Positions 30,625 to 42,531 of a DNA stretch of 64,000 nt are shown one piece after another (position 1 is the stretch's first letter; the number at the start of each line of letters is the position of its first letter). The position numbers and the translations under genes were made by a program. Source of the DNA: Stropharia rugosoannulata (Eukaryota; Basidiomycota; Agaricomycetes; Agaricales; Strophariaceae); assembly GCA_028532985.1 (NCBI GenBank), contig JANCIK010000001.1:124001-188000 (forward strand), in the 5' to 3' direction. The notes under the pieces were generated by a model. The model had not been told where the DNA came from. It worked only from the letters and a program-made list of their open reading frames with translations, and did no database searches.

Positions 30625-32146
30625 TATGTCACAACTCCATGAAACCAATTAATGTAAAAATAGAATTTTCTCTTCCGCTGTTGACATCCCTCATACGCGT
30701 AACACTTCCCACCGACATCTCTGAAACAAGTTACACTGCTGGCGGCTATGAGTTCCAGGAATGAGGCACTATAGTAATGCTGAACTACAATTCCTTTAAC
30801 TATTCCGAGTCAGACGCATATTGCGAGTCTCTCACGGGCTTTGCACTGTGCTTTGGTCTAATGGCTTCCGGACTCGCCTTGTATGATGTACTTATTGCTT
30901 AACCATGAGTAAATTACTATCTTTCTTCCCTTACATATAATTTTGTCTCATTCATATCCTTTCAGAGAGCATAAATGTTCAATGTACGGCTTGATGTTAA
31001 AGGTTTTCAAGAGTTACTATGAAAAAGTCTGGGGTCTGGACTTTCCGGACATCAATAGTCTTCGATCCTGAGTCATAGCGCCGGTTTATTATCATCGCGG
31101 CGCCTACAAGCGCTAGTGAGGCAAGATGCCGTGTGAGGGCCTGAGATGCGACGCTGTGCAGTAGGAGTGCAGGCTACGTCGTGCGGCATTCGATGCTGTT
31201 CTGCGGCACGGGACTCAGTGGAATATATACACGTTTTACGTGGCATTGTTGCATCCGGCTATGTCAATACAATCAAGGCAACAAGGTCCGTTTAAATAGA
31301 GCTGTGCCTTTGTTCGTGTTGTTACTATATTTGGGATCTGGTGGAAGCGACAGCGGCCCGCTGGTCACTTCGGACGTCGTAGACGCAGTGGTTGCCGAAG
31401 CTCGAATGCGGTAGCATTAGGTTGTCCAAGATTACTGTCATGAAAGAGTAAAAGCAGAAGATAATCATAGGATAATCACGGAGATTATATTAACTCTTGG
31501 TGTATGAGAATATTTTGGAGGACAGATGGACGTTATAACTCAAGTGTACATGCTTGCGCGTAAATGGATGGACCCTTATGCAGCAACTGACTCCGATTAG
31601 TACATGTCTTGAACGTTGAACAGTTTTCGGAATAGATGGTTTTGTATCCTGAAATTAATCCTGAACTACATACAGCCTGGCCAGATTATCGGTGGAAGGA
31701 ACGGTCGATGTTTTCATCAAGGTATCTATCATAGGTCCAATCAGTTCGCAATCATGGTCCAATCAGTTCGCAATCATCGTCGACATCTGACTTCAATATT
31801 GTCTCCCTGTTTATCGTTGGTCTATCGCACTTGTCGTAGCCGCGCTGCCATTCACATTCTTCTGCACATTGCCACCCATAATCTATGTTGCTGCAATGGT
31901 GGATGGTCGGATTTCGGTTGGCGTTGCTGCGCTCGCGCTCGCGATACAGGTTGGGGCGTGGGGTGCCGGGTAATGAACCTCCTGCCTGTGGAGAACACCG
32001 GCGTGTTTGATCCCGGGCGCTGGAAATGATTGCGTCAAGGGCGTGTCGCAGAAAGTCGCTTGTCACGTACATTGTGACAGAGCGTCGCTCACTAGAAACA
32101 CGCTCTTCGACACGCTCATCTCCTCCTCAGCGGCACGATCAGCGGC
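30625..32146. other. No gene recognised
   Basis: No frame with family signature or credible splicing. A stretch at 32040-32145 is rich in short inverted and direct repeats (TGTCAC/GTGACA; three ATCAGCGGCA-like units at 32130-32160) and adjoins the putative TIR element that follows. Confidence 0.5.
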
Positions 32147-32600
32147 ATAATCAGCGGCACGCTGACCTTTTGGATAAGATATATTTTGCACAAAAAGGTC
32201 ATATTTATAATCATATATTTGTCCGTAAACCAGGCGTGACAAATTTTCTATTTTCGGTTCTGTTGTTGTAAGTTAGAAATGAACCCTTTTCGGAGCTAAA
32301 ACACCTGGCCAAAAAGGATGTATATTTCACAGACATTGAAACAAAAATATATGTCACGTATTATATTATCAAAAACCTCAGATAAACTTCAGATATTAGT
32401 TACATTTACGTCAAATATAAATCTATGAAATTGGAACAATATTTTTTCATGATAAATAGGTCAGAAATATGATGTATACCTCGATTATTCGGTAAATAGA
32501 AAGTGTATGTTTTTGGTCACCAAATACCGTATTCAAATACATGACGTATATAATGATACCTTTTTTTCGGCCAAAAACAGGTCGGCGCTAGTGGGACCAT
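32147..32600. mobile_element. Putative small TIR (MITE-like) element
   Basis: The left end AGCGGCACGCTGACCTTTTGG is loosely mirrored by the right end, whose complement reads AGCGCCGACCTGTTTTTGG. The AT-rich interior repeats GACC..AAA/TTT.GGTC words. No coding capacity and no clear target duplication. Confidence 0.35.
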
Positions 32601-32629
32601 CATCCATTTCATTTCGGAACAACTTGATC

Positions 32630-33486
32630 AAAAAAAAAAAAAAGCTAGGCTGTCCATATGCCGTTAATAATCTGACAGGTGTCAGGTCAAAATGATGTTT
32701 CCTAGAAAGATCCAGGTGTACACGAATCTATGTTTAGTTCAGCTGCACATCCTTCGACCTGTACAGGGCAGTGTAGTACGCACCAGAAAAATATCACGAG
32801 AGTCGTTGAGCAGCTGATCACACTTGGTCAACTGCTGCTTGATTGCGTCAGATTTCCACATGCCCTTCAGCCTCCCAACGGAGGAGAGTGGTCGTACAAC
32901 TTTCAGAATGGACTTTAAATCTCTGTTTGTGTCTGCGTAAGAGAGAGAAAGACGGTGATAATGCATGTTAACTTACCTCGTGAAGTCGTCGACCTTGGAT
33001 TCCTGGTAAATATGCCCGTCACGCGTGTTCTCGTGAATAACGATCAGAATCCGGGTTATTCGTATGGCAAGGTCTTTGCACGTTTCTTTGTTCGTTTGTG
33101 CAGCCTGTATTAAAATATTCATAGGTGATTCAGATGTACAGGAGCTTTGCACTCACATCCAAGGCATTGACGATCTCGAGCGCGATCCCCGCTGCGCCTT
33201 TCACCCAAGGCACACCCATGACGCCGTCCCCTGCAGCCGCCATGACCCGCAGCGACGCTTTGGCGTTGTTCATGTCTGGTGCCAGCGAAAGTTTGTTGGG
33301 AGCGCGAGTTGGTATGGGTATATCTATCGCTCGTAGTGGAGCTGCGAGAACGAGGCCAGAACGCACGAGCGACTCAGATATACGCGGCTTATACCCGCCT
33401 TGCACCAAAACACTGTGAAAGTTCTTCCTTGATTTCCCTCGAGCACGACTGGTGGCGGCGAGTATCTTCTTGCGTAGGTTCAGCAT
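32630..33486 (-). CDS. NLR/MLKL-type N-terminal domain gene, copy 1
   Basis: Exons 33486-33157, 33104-32977, 32922-32784 and 32727 onward; exons 2 and 3 are exactly 128 and 139 bp, as in copies 2, 3 and 4. The protein starts MLNLRKK and contains the conserved core MGVPWVKGAAGIALEI, then AAQTNKE.CKDLAIRI and KQQLTKCDQLLNDSRDIF. This pattern resembles the helical N-terminal domain of agaricomycete NLR-type and MLKL-like proteins, which act in cell-death signalling; family assignment is from memory of the pattern. The gene is cut in exon 4 by a 14-base T run (A14 at 32630-32643 on the plus strand), beyond which homology to the other copies ends. No ATPase or effector domain follows, so it is a truncated member. 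Confidence 0.65.
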
Positions 33487-34340
33487 AGGTACTGTTGGCT
33501 CTAGAATGTGAGGGGGGAGAGAAGGAGAATGAATGACTCTTGCTGAGCATTGCACTGCACAGCAGTGCAGAGCATTTACTAAGTGGAAGATCCCGTGCGC
33601 TATAAATAACGTCAGGTTCGTACTAGTAAATGTCGCCTTAGTTAGGGCTAGTTGTCAAAGCAATGGATATAGATGTACCAGGTCAATCTTGTTTTAGAGC
33701 ATGGCACGTCCAGAAGCTGCTACCGGTGAAATGTCACATTTTCCAAGCTGTTCGGTAAAATATAGTTAAACCAGTAGGTAGCGAACGAGGTGTTTCAAGC
33801 GCACAACTCTCAATTGAAGGTCAGCCTCCCATGGAAGCAGAACTACCTAGTCCTACCGGGACTCCAAACACCCCCAACACACTGCTTTTTCAAGAGAGAT
33901 GCCATAGGATTGCTGCTCTGGTCTCTACTGATATGGCAATCTCTAATCAACTCTGGCAGCATCGTCGCTTTCTGAAGCTACGACAAATAAAAGCATGAGT
34001 CCTTTTCATACACCAGTCAATGCGTGCATTGTACTTTCTGGCCAACTCGTCAGACGACGGCGGGCGACAGCTTTGCACGTACTTGGCCTGAAAGGTGAAG
34101 AGCGGCACGTGCTGGGAAAGTGTTTTAGTAATGGCGGGTCCGGCGTGGTACGGCGACCAACTTGTCGACTTGCTACAGCCTGGGTGTACGTGCTAGCTGT
34201 ACAAGCTCTCCTGGAAGCGCGAAATGCGACTTCCGGCTCTCATATTCCTTTCCTCTATATGAATATTCTGTACAACCGTGCGCTGACCAGTGGATTACAG
34301 TGACGAAATGCTCGGAGGTGGGATGATAGCGGATCGGGTT
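33487..34340. other. 5' flank of copy 1 and intergenic DNA
   Basis: The first 120 bp are homologous, in inverse orientation, to 54585-54704 upstream of copy 4 and include a TATAAA-type box and a GCATTGCACTGCACAGC motif also found at 36570, 54630 and 59415. The rest shows no recognisable gene. Confidence 0.5.
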
Positions 34341-35862
34341 CCTGAGTGGACAGGGAGGGGTGGAGGTGGGTTCTCTTGGAGCTCTCTTGCCCAGATTTGT
34401 CTGTCCACGCTTACAGGGGACTTGACCCACTCCCTGTGTCCCTACTAGCTACCCTGAGCCGTCCATTCCGGAGCAGTATTTCTAGCCGTCCGTTCCCACA
34501 CCATCCACACCTTCCAACCAAGACGATCCAGTCAGCCGTGGCTACAGAAGTATGGGCTGCCTTCCCGGCTGGGTCCCGGCACCTCAACCCCCCGCCTCTT
34601 TTAACCACACCAGCCTCGTCCTCGCGTGACCCAACTCATCGCTCGCTGAGTCTCCGCCATGGAACACGTCTGGATATATGCGTACGTTATCGGTCAAGCG
34701 TCTCGGGACCTGCGACCTTCTCGTCCTGGCCACGACGGACGTCCTCACGTCCTTCTGATTCCTGTCCCGTCGTACGTTCCCTCACAGCCGCCCCGAGCCC
34801 TTACGTCTACCGGATCAGCCCCGACCCTCCTCACCTTCTGGACCTCCGTCCAACCCTACCTGCCTGCCTCTCTCCGATGTGCGCTGTGTTTCCCTCTCCC
34901 TCCCTAGGCGCTACCTCACCGGCTTGCGCTGCGTCTCCTATTCTCGCGCACGGTCCAGGTAGAGCACCTGTGCTGGACGCCGCTCTCCCCCCGCCGTATG
35001 CCTTCGTGAGGCGAGTACCTCCCGCCTGCTCCCGCCGTGGCTTCTATCCGTGGTACCTCCCTGTTTGCTCTGTTGTGTTATGTTCATCGTGCGCGCGCCC
35101 CCCATTCGTCGCTGGACACCGCCTCTTCCCGTGCCGCCTTCGTCCCTTTATGGTGTCCGGTACTGCTCCACGCAAACATGACAGGCGTCCGCGCACACCC
35201 CACGGCACGCTGGCAGAGCCTCGGCCTGGTCCTTGTCTTGCCCGCGCCGTCTCTGTCCTGCGCCGTGGCCGCGATACGATCTGACAGGCTCCTGGTCCTG
35301 GGTGCCTCTGTTTGCCTCCCCCTCTCCTCTCACGCTACATCACAGGCTCGCCGTGCCTCTCCTGTTCTCGCGTACGGGCTAGGTAGAGCACCCCGCTCTG
35401 CTCTCCGTCGCTCCCGCCATGCGTCGCGTACATTGGGATCTGGTCTGGGGGCCTCAGCACGCACACCCCACCTCCCTCTTCTCCTGTCGCGTTTGGTCGC
35501 CGTGAGCCGCTCTCTGCGTCGTGCGGAGCTTTGCGTGTTGCGCCCAATCTGTCCACGTAGGTCGGGTGTCCCACCGCTCCTTAGTACCTGGCCCTCCTTG
35601 GTTGTTTCTGTCGACTATAGCTCTCCTATCACTGCTGTACATCCCCTCGTCCCTGCCTTGCCTGTCTTTACTTGTATCCTGGCCCATCCTGAATTATCCC
35701 GCCATCCCAACCCTCCCCGACTGTAGTTTAGTCTCGGAATGCTCCACCATCGGCGTACGCCGGCTCCTTGTTCACGCACGCGCTCCGTCCGTTTCGGGAC
35801 AGTCAAAAGGCTGAACGGAATGTGTGACTAGCCGCGGTGAAGTCTACCAAATTTTGTTACAA
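34340..35862 (+). repeat. C/T-rich dispersed repeat R, copy 1
   Basis: A GC-rich, pyrimidine-biased stretch. The part from about 34840 to 35862 is an inverted copy of 60930-61899, and a more diverged copy lies at 39220-40260. Internal sub-repeats occur (CGCACGGTCCAGGTAGAGCAC at 34957 and a similar unit at 35368). The long Pro/Arg/Leu-rich frames in it are best explained by biased composition, because they resemble no domain and differ between copies. Confidence 0.6.
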
Positions 35863-36424
35863 GCCCATCGATCACACAATACCAATCGTTTTGTTCGAGT
35901 GCACTCTGACCATTTAATGGTTCACATATGCCTGTTTCCGGGGTTTACGCCTTTATCACAGTCCATTCACAGCTGATAGTTCCGTTCCTAAATTATTCTG
36001 TGCCAAATTCACTTGCTCAAACAAGCTGTATCGCTTGTTTTTACAGGTTAACATGGACTGCCGTGCATTAATCAAGATACATACATCGTCTAACAGGAGC
36101 ACGCAAGTGATACTCGAGCTCTGCAGTGCAGCCCAATGCTCGACAGGCCCTGTTTGTTCTCTCTCTTCCAGGGTAAGGGTACTTCCCGGCCAGCTTCTAC
36201 GATGGCAAGGCGTGCGGGGCTACAGCCATTCTTGACTTTGAATGAAGTTGAGCTTGGCAACTCGAAGAGTGACACGTGCTGGGAAGTGCCATATGAGAAG
36301 GGGTCTAGTACTTGGAACTTCGTCGAGAACGTGTCAGATGTACTTGGTTATCTTTTTTAATCTTGCACAGCTTCACGTATTATTCAGCAAACGGATAATA
36401 TGTCTACATATTAATTCAGACTCT
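35863..36424. other. No gene recognised
   Basis: Intergenic DNA between repeat R and the inverted duplication. It includes a GCAGTGCAGCCCAATGCTC segment near 36120, related to the GCATTGCGCTGCACTGC motif upstream of the NLR-domain copies. No coding frame is supported. Confidence 0.5.
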
Positions 36425-37906
36425 ATTGGTTATACTGTCATTGGCCTGGATGCTTGATAACAGCCAGCAAAGGACGATCTATCTGCCAGCTTCAGTGTGT
36501 GGTAATGGTTAGTACTCTGGAAAAGTCTATAAATGTCTCATGTTCCGTCTACTAGACAATGAACGACGCTTGCTGGGCATTGCGCTGCACTGCACAGCAA
36601 AGCTCAGCACTGAATACTACATGGATACTCGTAAGCCATAAATATACGAGCAATATAGTGCGGCAAGTGTCACAGACCCGCCTCATCACATTATCCCCTC
36701 AATTCTATGACTTTCAACCATATATCATTCCACAGCATGTCCTTATTTGACATAATGAAGACCTACATCACTGTCAACCATACCTCCTGCCTTATCTCAT
36801 GACCCACTGACAGGAATACAAGTAACGCTGTAGTATGATAGCCACTTGGATGCTCTGCAATACATTCAATAATTCAACTGGAATCAATACCTAATTTGTA
36901 TCACAACTTCAGAATTAGACATGTGAGCTCGTGATTTATATACTTCTAGCAAGACACTATATGGTTAAGCTTATTCCTTCTTCCCCCCAACATGCCTGAG
37001 ACCGAAATCAGGTCCAAGCTTGACAACAATATCCTTGCCAATTCTCTTCGTAATCCTCTGGGCCCCCATATACACGGGACAACTGGTCGTTTTCGTCAAA
37101 GTACATCCAAACCAGCTATATCCCAAGCTCTAGTCCTATCTGGCCTGACTCTTGCAGCGCCAATTTGCGCATCAAGTATACCGATCACAAACTCGATACC
37201 CACTACATTGGGGAGCATAGTCGATATCAACCATGCGAAGGCCTCGTTGCAGGTCATGGCTGCCGTCGGTGATGGCGTTATGGGCGTTCCCTGGGTCAAG
37301 GGAGCTGCTGGGATTGCTCTGGAAATCGTCAATACTCTGGATGTGAGTACATCAGCAATGGAGAGCAGGCGACCATCCTAACGGATCATTGTAGACCGCA
37401 CAGACAAACAAAGAGACGTGCATGATACTCGCAATGCGGATAACAAATATCCTGGTAGTGATTCACGCAAATACGCAGCACGGGCACATGTACCAAGACT
37501 CAAATATTCATGACCTACAACGGTACGCTAACAATCACTTGTTGTACCAAACGACCAGTTCATTTTACGTTTATGCAGGAATCTGCACTCGATTCTAGCC
37601 TTTGTGAGAGCTCTCTCAACCTCTGGAAAATTGCGAAGCGTGTGGAACGCAGATGCTATACGTCAGCACCTATCGCGATGCGACCAGCTTATCAACGAAT
37701 CTCGAGATATGTTTCTGGTACGTTTGTTGCAATTACACTGCCTTGCACAAGTTGTATTGGGATACTTGGCTAACATAATAATAGATTGGTGTGCATTTGA
37801 ATCATTGCAGAGCAGAACCAGTACATGCCTCTTCCGTGGAGCACACCACATGTTCGGCCCAACTTGAAGAAGATCTGCATAGCCTTTTTTTTTTTTTTTT
37901 TTTTTT
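36425..37906 (+). repeat. Inverted long duplication, arm 1 (without later insertions)
   Basis: This 1.5-kb segment, from ATTGGTTATACTG to the T run at 37885-37906, is repeated in inverse orientation between 59590 and 56757. Arm 1 lacks three insertions present in arm 2, so it serves as the empty-site reference: ATT at 36425-36427 and GTGT at 36667-36670 are the uninterrupted targets. Confidence 0.85.
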
Positions 37907-37925
37907 GACTAAACACAGTATATAA
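36992..37925 (+). CDS. NLR/MLKL-type N-terminal domain gene, copy 2
   Basis: Exons 36992-37342, 37395-37522, 37579-37717 and 37785 to the stop at 37923-37925; all phases agree and introns are 52-67 bp with GTGAGT or GTACG donors. The protein starts MPETEIRSK and has the core GDGVMGVPWVKGAAGIALEI, TAQTNKETC and RQHLSRCDQLINESRDMF. It is the same domain family as copy 1 but a distinct subtype shared with copy 3. Exon 4 runs into 22 T (37885-37906), which would encode a short poly-Phe tract before a stop. No further domain follows, so it is either a stand-alone helical domain protein or a truncated gene. Confidence 0.65.
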
Positions 37926-38013
37926 CTAATGATGATTTGTCAAGCCAGGGAAACACTGGATACTAAGAGTGTAGTAAGAGTGAGTGGGGGGTGTAAGGAG
38001 CGGTATTTGCGCG

Positions 38014-38703
38014 ATGTCGGAAAATAAAAATATGCCTTACAAGGCAAACGGCTTGTAAGCGGCTTGATGGTCTTGTAAGGCGCCTTGCAATGCCGATCAA
38101 TTGTCTTGTAACAACTGATATCCCTTACAACCTACCGCTTGTCTTTTTACGGACTAGCCAGCCTTCTAAGCCAAACATGGGCCTTACAATGCGGGCACAG
38201 CCTCACCCAGTGAGCTGAACAAAATGCAAAACTCTGTTGTTGGGCCCAACCGACAGTCATACAATATTATAAATGAAATGCAGTGTGATTTTGGTAATTA
38301 GCCACTTCGTGTAATAAATTTAATTGTTGAACCTATAATACTCAGTAGGTGTAATGTTAGTCTGTAAGTAAAAAAATGCAGTCACGTTACCTTGTACACG
38401 ATAAGTAGCATCTGTAGTCTAGTGTACATATAGTAAAAGCCTAGTATGTGATAAATAGTGAGCGTAATAATACCTACAACTAATAGTAGCAATAGAAAAA
38501 ATGTAGTCTCTAATAAAGAATTAATAGTAGTTGTTTATAATATTTTCAAAGCAACGTAGAGCTCGTCTTATAAGGCAAGGCCTGCCTTGTAAGACGATCA
38601 ATGACTTGTAAATTAACTACTATTGTTACAATGACATTGTAAGTCAAATCTGCATTAACGGCCTTAAGTGCCTTGTAAGGCGCGAAAGAAATTTCCGACA
38701 TTT
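38014..38703. mobile_element. Non-autonomous TIR element with subterminal CTTGTAAG repeats
   Basis: The left end ATGTCGGAAAA...GCCTTACAAGGC is mirrored by the right end GCCTTGTAAGGCGCG...TTTCCGACAT. About a dozen CTTGTAAG/CTTACAAG-type words sit in the terminal 150 bp on both sides (for example 38036, 38053, 38071, 38105, 38587, 38605, 38673). Terminal inverted repeats plus clustered subterminal sites are typical of DNA transposons such as hAT, where the transposase binds them. No coding sequence is inside. The target duplication is not clear. Confidence 0.65.
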
Positions 38704-39219
38704 TTGAGCTTGGATCCGGCCGATTTGTGGTACAATTTTCAGTGGTACGATTTCTTTAGAAATAATCTGTGTGGTGCTTCGGAGTCGGGAGATATTTCTA
38801 CATATTATTTTGTATTTAAGGACATTGTGTACATGTAGATAGGCAGTTAATTTACGACCCACCTTCGTTTTACCATCCACAGCTCAGTTGCAATCAGTTT
38901 ATAGAGCCGTACCTCGTCAAATTTACTCTACATTAGTCGATCATTTATTCTCTTATTTCTCTGCCTTGAACTACCCTCAAGACGACCCCACCAGTCGTCG
39001 CTCGCACTTACACACACAATCATAATCTTACGCCCTATCACCCACAACTGCCGCATCGCATCCAGATACGACACATCACTCGACTGTACAGTTAGAACTT
39101 ACATAAAAAAAAGAAAGGTATAAAATATTTCCGTACTCCTGGTATTCAGCACCTCCACCCCAAATACCAGGTAAGTAGTACAAGTAAAATACAAGGATGT
39201 AACTAATGACCTCCACCCT
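38704..39219. other. No gene recognised
   Basis: AT-rich DNA without a supported frame. Near 39140-39230 CTGGTATTCAGCACCTCCACC and its partial repeats form a small palindrome and direct repeat. Confidence 0.5.
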
Positions 39220-40260
39220 GAATACCAGTGTTTGGTCCTCTTGGCATCCTTGTGTGTTTTTCCTTCCTCAGTGAGGCTTGCCTACACGGCAGCCTTTCAG
39301 CGACCACACCACCCCATCATGGTGTCCTGTACTTCGGCTGGTAGGCGTCCCAGCACACCCCATGGACTGAAGCTGCGACCCGAACCTCACTCTTGTCTTT
39401 GTCTTGCCTTCGCCGTCTTTGTTTGGTCCCCATTCTGCGCTATGGGCCCGCAGTACCGCCATTGTCACCCCGTTCTGACAGGCCCCTGGTCATTGGTGCC
39501 CCTTCTTAATTTACACTGCTTCCCTCCCTCCTCGTACCTGCTCCTCACTTGCGCCATCCCGACTCGTCCCCGCGCGTCATGTCCTACCCCACCCCGATCC
39601 CGGATGGGTATAGTCCCGGAATACCCTTCCATTGCTTGGAGGCGTCTTAACACACACCGGGCCTATCCCACGTTCTCCTTTTCTCTGTTCAGCCGTGCAT
39701 GCATGCTTTCTTGCTCGTCACGCGTCGGCCTTGATCTGTGTCGGCCCGGCTTTGGTATACACGCGCCTCATACGTGCCTTCACCCCGGCACCCCGTTCAC
39801 GTTCACGCGGACTCCTTGTTCACTTTTACCCCTGCACTGCGCTGCCCCCCGTCAACTTATACCAGTGCGCGTCCTGTCCCACTGTACCCAGCCACTGCCA
39901 CGCTGCCCGCGCAACTTGTTACTGAATCGACATATTCAGAGAGCCGGGGCCCTCCCTGAGCCTGAATGGCCCACGGCAATCGTCCCTCACTGTCCGCGGA
40001 CGCTCCACCGCGCGCCTCAATGCGGGCACGTAATAGGTGTAGGTGTCTCCTTCCCTGTTTGAGGGGAGAGACGACTGTTACTGTTCTTCTGCCACGTTTG
40101 CCGCGCGTCACTGTCCCTACTTCCCCATGGGCTGCCTGCAAGTGTGTGTCCTCTCCCGTCGTGCAGTTCCGGTTCGTTTTGCAGTCCCATTTAGTCGCGC
40201 AGTCCCATCCTGTTGTGCAATCCTATCCTGTTTTGCAGTTCCGTCCGAGACCCGTTGACA
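39220..40260 (+). repeat. C/T-rich dispersed repeat R, copy 2 (diverged)
   Basis: The stretch around 39310-39420 (GTGTCCTGTACT...GGCGTCC..CACACCCCA...CTTGTCTTGCC) aligns loosely with 35150-35250 of copy 1. Long frames here change between copies and carry no known motif, so they are not called as genes. Confidence 0.45.
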
Positions 40261-40271
40261 GTTTTGCAGCT

Positions 40272-40957
40272 GCTCAATATGAATACTATACTTGGTGTGG
40301 AACTAGGGTTTAACAATACGAATAGGCCGAAGACCGGCCTGACTATGAGGACTACGTCCGTCGATAGACAGGCCGGGATTTCTCGCAGAGATTTGACGTG
40401 CCATCTGGTTTCCCACACTTTACGGCTCATTTTGAACGGCCCTAAAGTCCAAGGTCACGTTTACTATGCTTATGTGATCTGACCGCCCTTGGTCGTCCTT
40501 GCTCCCTTAACCACTTGATATTAACTTGATAGCATATTTGAAGCCACAGAAAGATTTATTTTATATTCTATATATAAATGACTCTACCCTGTTTTCAATA
40601 TATATAAAGCACTACTATGCGCCAGAATGGGCTAGTCAGAGTGTTTAGAAAGGTTTGCATCATTAGAAATTGCTCCGGGAGCATATAAGAAGCAATAGAA
40701 CCTTTAAGCATGCTATATTGTATGATATTGGACTTAAAAGAAAGCACATTAAGCAATTGCAATTGTTTTATGTCTTGGAGCGCGAAGCTGCAGGCGCGTC
40801 GTTCTCAGTAACGTGACCTGATTTGCTTTAGGGCGGCTCGAAATCCGTCCCAAAGTGTGGGAAAGTGGATGGCACGTCAAATCTGTGCGAGAAATCCCGG
40901 CCTATTCGTATTGTTGAACCCTATTTCCACACCAAGTATAGTATTCATATTGAGCAA
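40272..40957. mobile_element. Foldback element with 150-190-bp inverted arms
   Basis: The left arm (40272-40460) and right arm (40811-40957) are inverted copies: GCTCAATATGAATACTATAC at the outer left end matches the outer right end, and GGGATTTCTCGCA.AGATTTGACGTGCCATC is shared. The left arm holds about 45 extra bases (within 40328-40375) absent from the right arm. The 350-bp centre is AT-rich and non-coding. No clear target duplication was found. Confidence 0.65.
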
Positions 40958-41930
40958 TGTCAGAGATCATCGAACACATGCATTCGGTAGCCTCGCACGC
41001 TTGCTATATACTATTACGCAATTTTACAACAGCTGAGGCAAGACAATTCAAGTTTAAGGATAACTGTGGTCCGGTGAAAATTGAGGGGCGCTTTATAATC
41101 CGAGAGACTCAATTACTCTATACATAGCACCTTTAGAGTACGAGATGATTTAGACAAACTAAATTTTAATTTGTGGACAGCAGGTACAGGATAGATGTTT
41201 CTATTAGAAATAGTTATGTATAGAGACTGAGAGAAATATAGGTATCAATGTAGAGGTAAACAAGAAATAAAATAAAACCGGAAAACGTAAAGCGATGCAA
41301 GACAGTGTACGAGATGATATAACTAAGAGTGTGAAAATGAATAACTAACTGTTATATGTGCGAGGTGATACGAGAGATAAGACGAAAACAGGACGAGACA
41401 GAACACGACGACAAGAGATAGAAAAAGAGGAGAAACAATGCGAGGTAGAGAAAACAAGGACCAAAAGCAATACGAGAGAACATGACGATGAGTTCTATGA
41501 TGAGAGAATGAGAGGAACTACACTACACTATCTATAAGGCAAAAGAGAAAAACGGTCTACGATAAAAAACTGCAGGCGCAAGATAGAAGAGCGGATTGAC
41601 AACGATGCGAGCGGTATATATAAGGTAGGAGAAATACGAGCGGTACAAGCAGGGAACCACAATTGATGAAATGCAGGGAGAACCGGTGGGAGCGCGGCGC
41701 AGGGAGCAGAGGAAAAGGAAGCGGAAAGTAGACATTGAGCATAAGTGATGACGAACTTGGGGGCGAGCGAGTGGAGAAAAGCAGTGGTGAGAGGGACGAC
41801 GAGGGCGACGACAAGAGGGACGATCGACGAGACAAGATACGATAAATCAAGGATGGGAAAGCAAAAGACGGTGACGACGAAGCAGATACAAACTATAGGT
41901 CAGTAATATCCAACAAAAAAAACATGGAAA
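40958..41930. other. Purine-rich non-coding stretch
   Basis: From about 41220 to 41880 the plus strand is strongly A/G-rich with many GAGA and GACGA runs. No frame on either strand has a recognisable domain; the Ser/Leu-rich minus-strand frames follow from the composition. Confidence 0.5.
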
Positions 41931-42241
41931 TCGGGCGGAGGAGCACACGTGCTTATTGACGGTGCGTCGAACTGGGCCCTTGAACAAGTGTTTTGTTGGT
42001 ATAATCTATGGTCGTTAGCAGTGGCATACGGTATTCGGGAGGGGGAGCACGTGTCTAATAGGCAGTGCATCAACTCGGCCCCTCGAATGGTCTGATTTGC
42101 TGTTTGACTTGTTGACTGCATCGTCGTAACGTTGCTTAGCTGCGCACATTGTGCGTATCCAGTAGACTTCAGATAGGTAGTGTTCAGCGTCGGTAACCAG
42201 CTGTTGGGATAAAAGAATGTCGAACAAGTGGGGCCTGGGGG
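41931..42241 (+). repeat. Diverged tandem units of about 100 bp
   Basis: Two units, GGAGGAGCACACGTGC... at 41937 and GGAGGGGGAGCACGTG... at 42035, share the order GAGCAC..GTG, TGCGTCGAACT/TGCATCAACTC, then GGCCC.T.GAA. A weaker third unit starts at about 42312. Confidence 0.4.
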
Positions 42242-42283
42242 GAGGAAGGCGGAGCGACTACGCGCAGTCGCTCTGTCTTCCTC
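42242..42283. other. Strong hairpin
   Basis: The 18-base arms (42242-42259 and 42266-42283) pair with two mismatches around the loop ACGCGC; the core GAGCGACT/AGTCGCTC is perfect and weaker pairing continues outside. It lies 250 bp downstream of the minus-strand frame ending at 42532. It could be a transcript 3'-end structure or a small foldback remnant. Confidence 0.45.
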
Positions 42284-42531
42284 GGCTCAGGTCCAACGTG
42301 GAATAGTGTTCGGAAGGAGGAGCACACTGTTCTTTGCGAAGAGGTTCTTCAACTTGCGCTTCGGAACGGGTATATGTTGCTATTCAACTGGCTGGTAAGA
42401 TCACTGCGGGGTTCCTGAAGTTCTTGTCAGTATATTTGCTCGCTATTGCCAATATCTTGATCCTCGTCACGTCCCGACCCTTGTGTGTCGCACTGTATGA
42501 CATGCCAAAATCTCATAATCCGGACGGCCGC

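Noticed and set aside
34346..35726. Two overlapping frames of 230-310 codons in repeat R (Pro/Arg/Leu/Cys-rich)
   Set aside because: Differ between the repeat copies, resemble no domain, and follow from C/T-rich composition.
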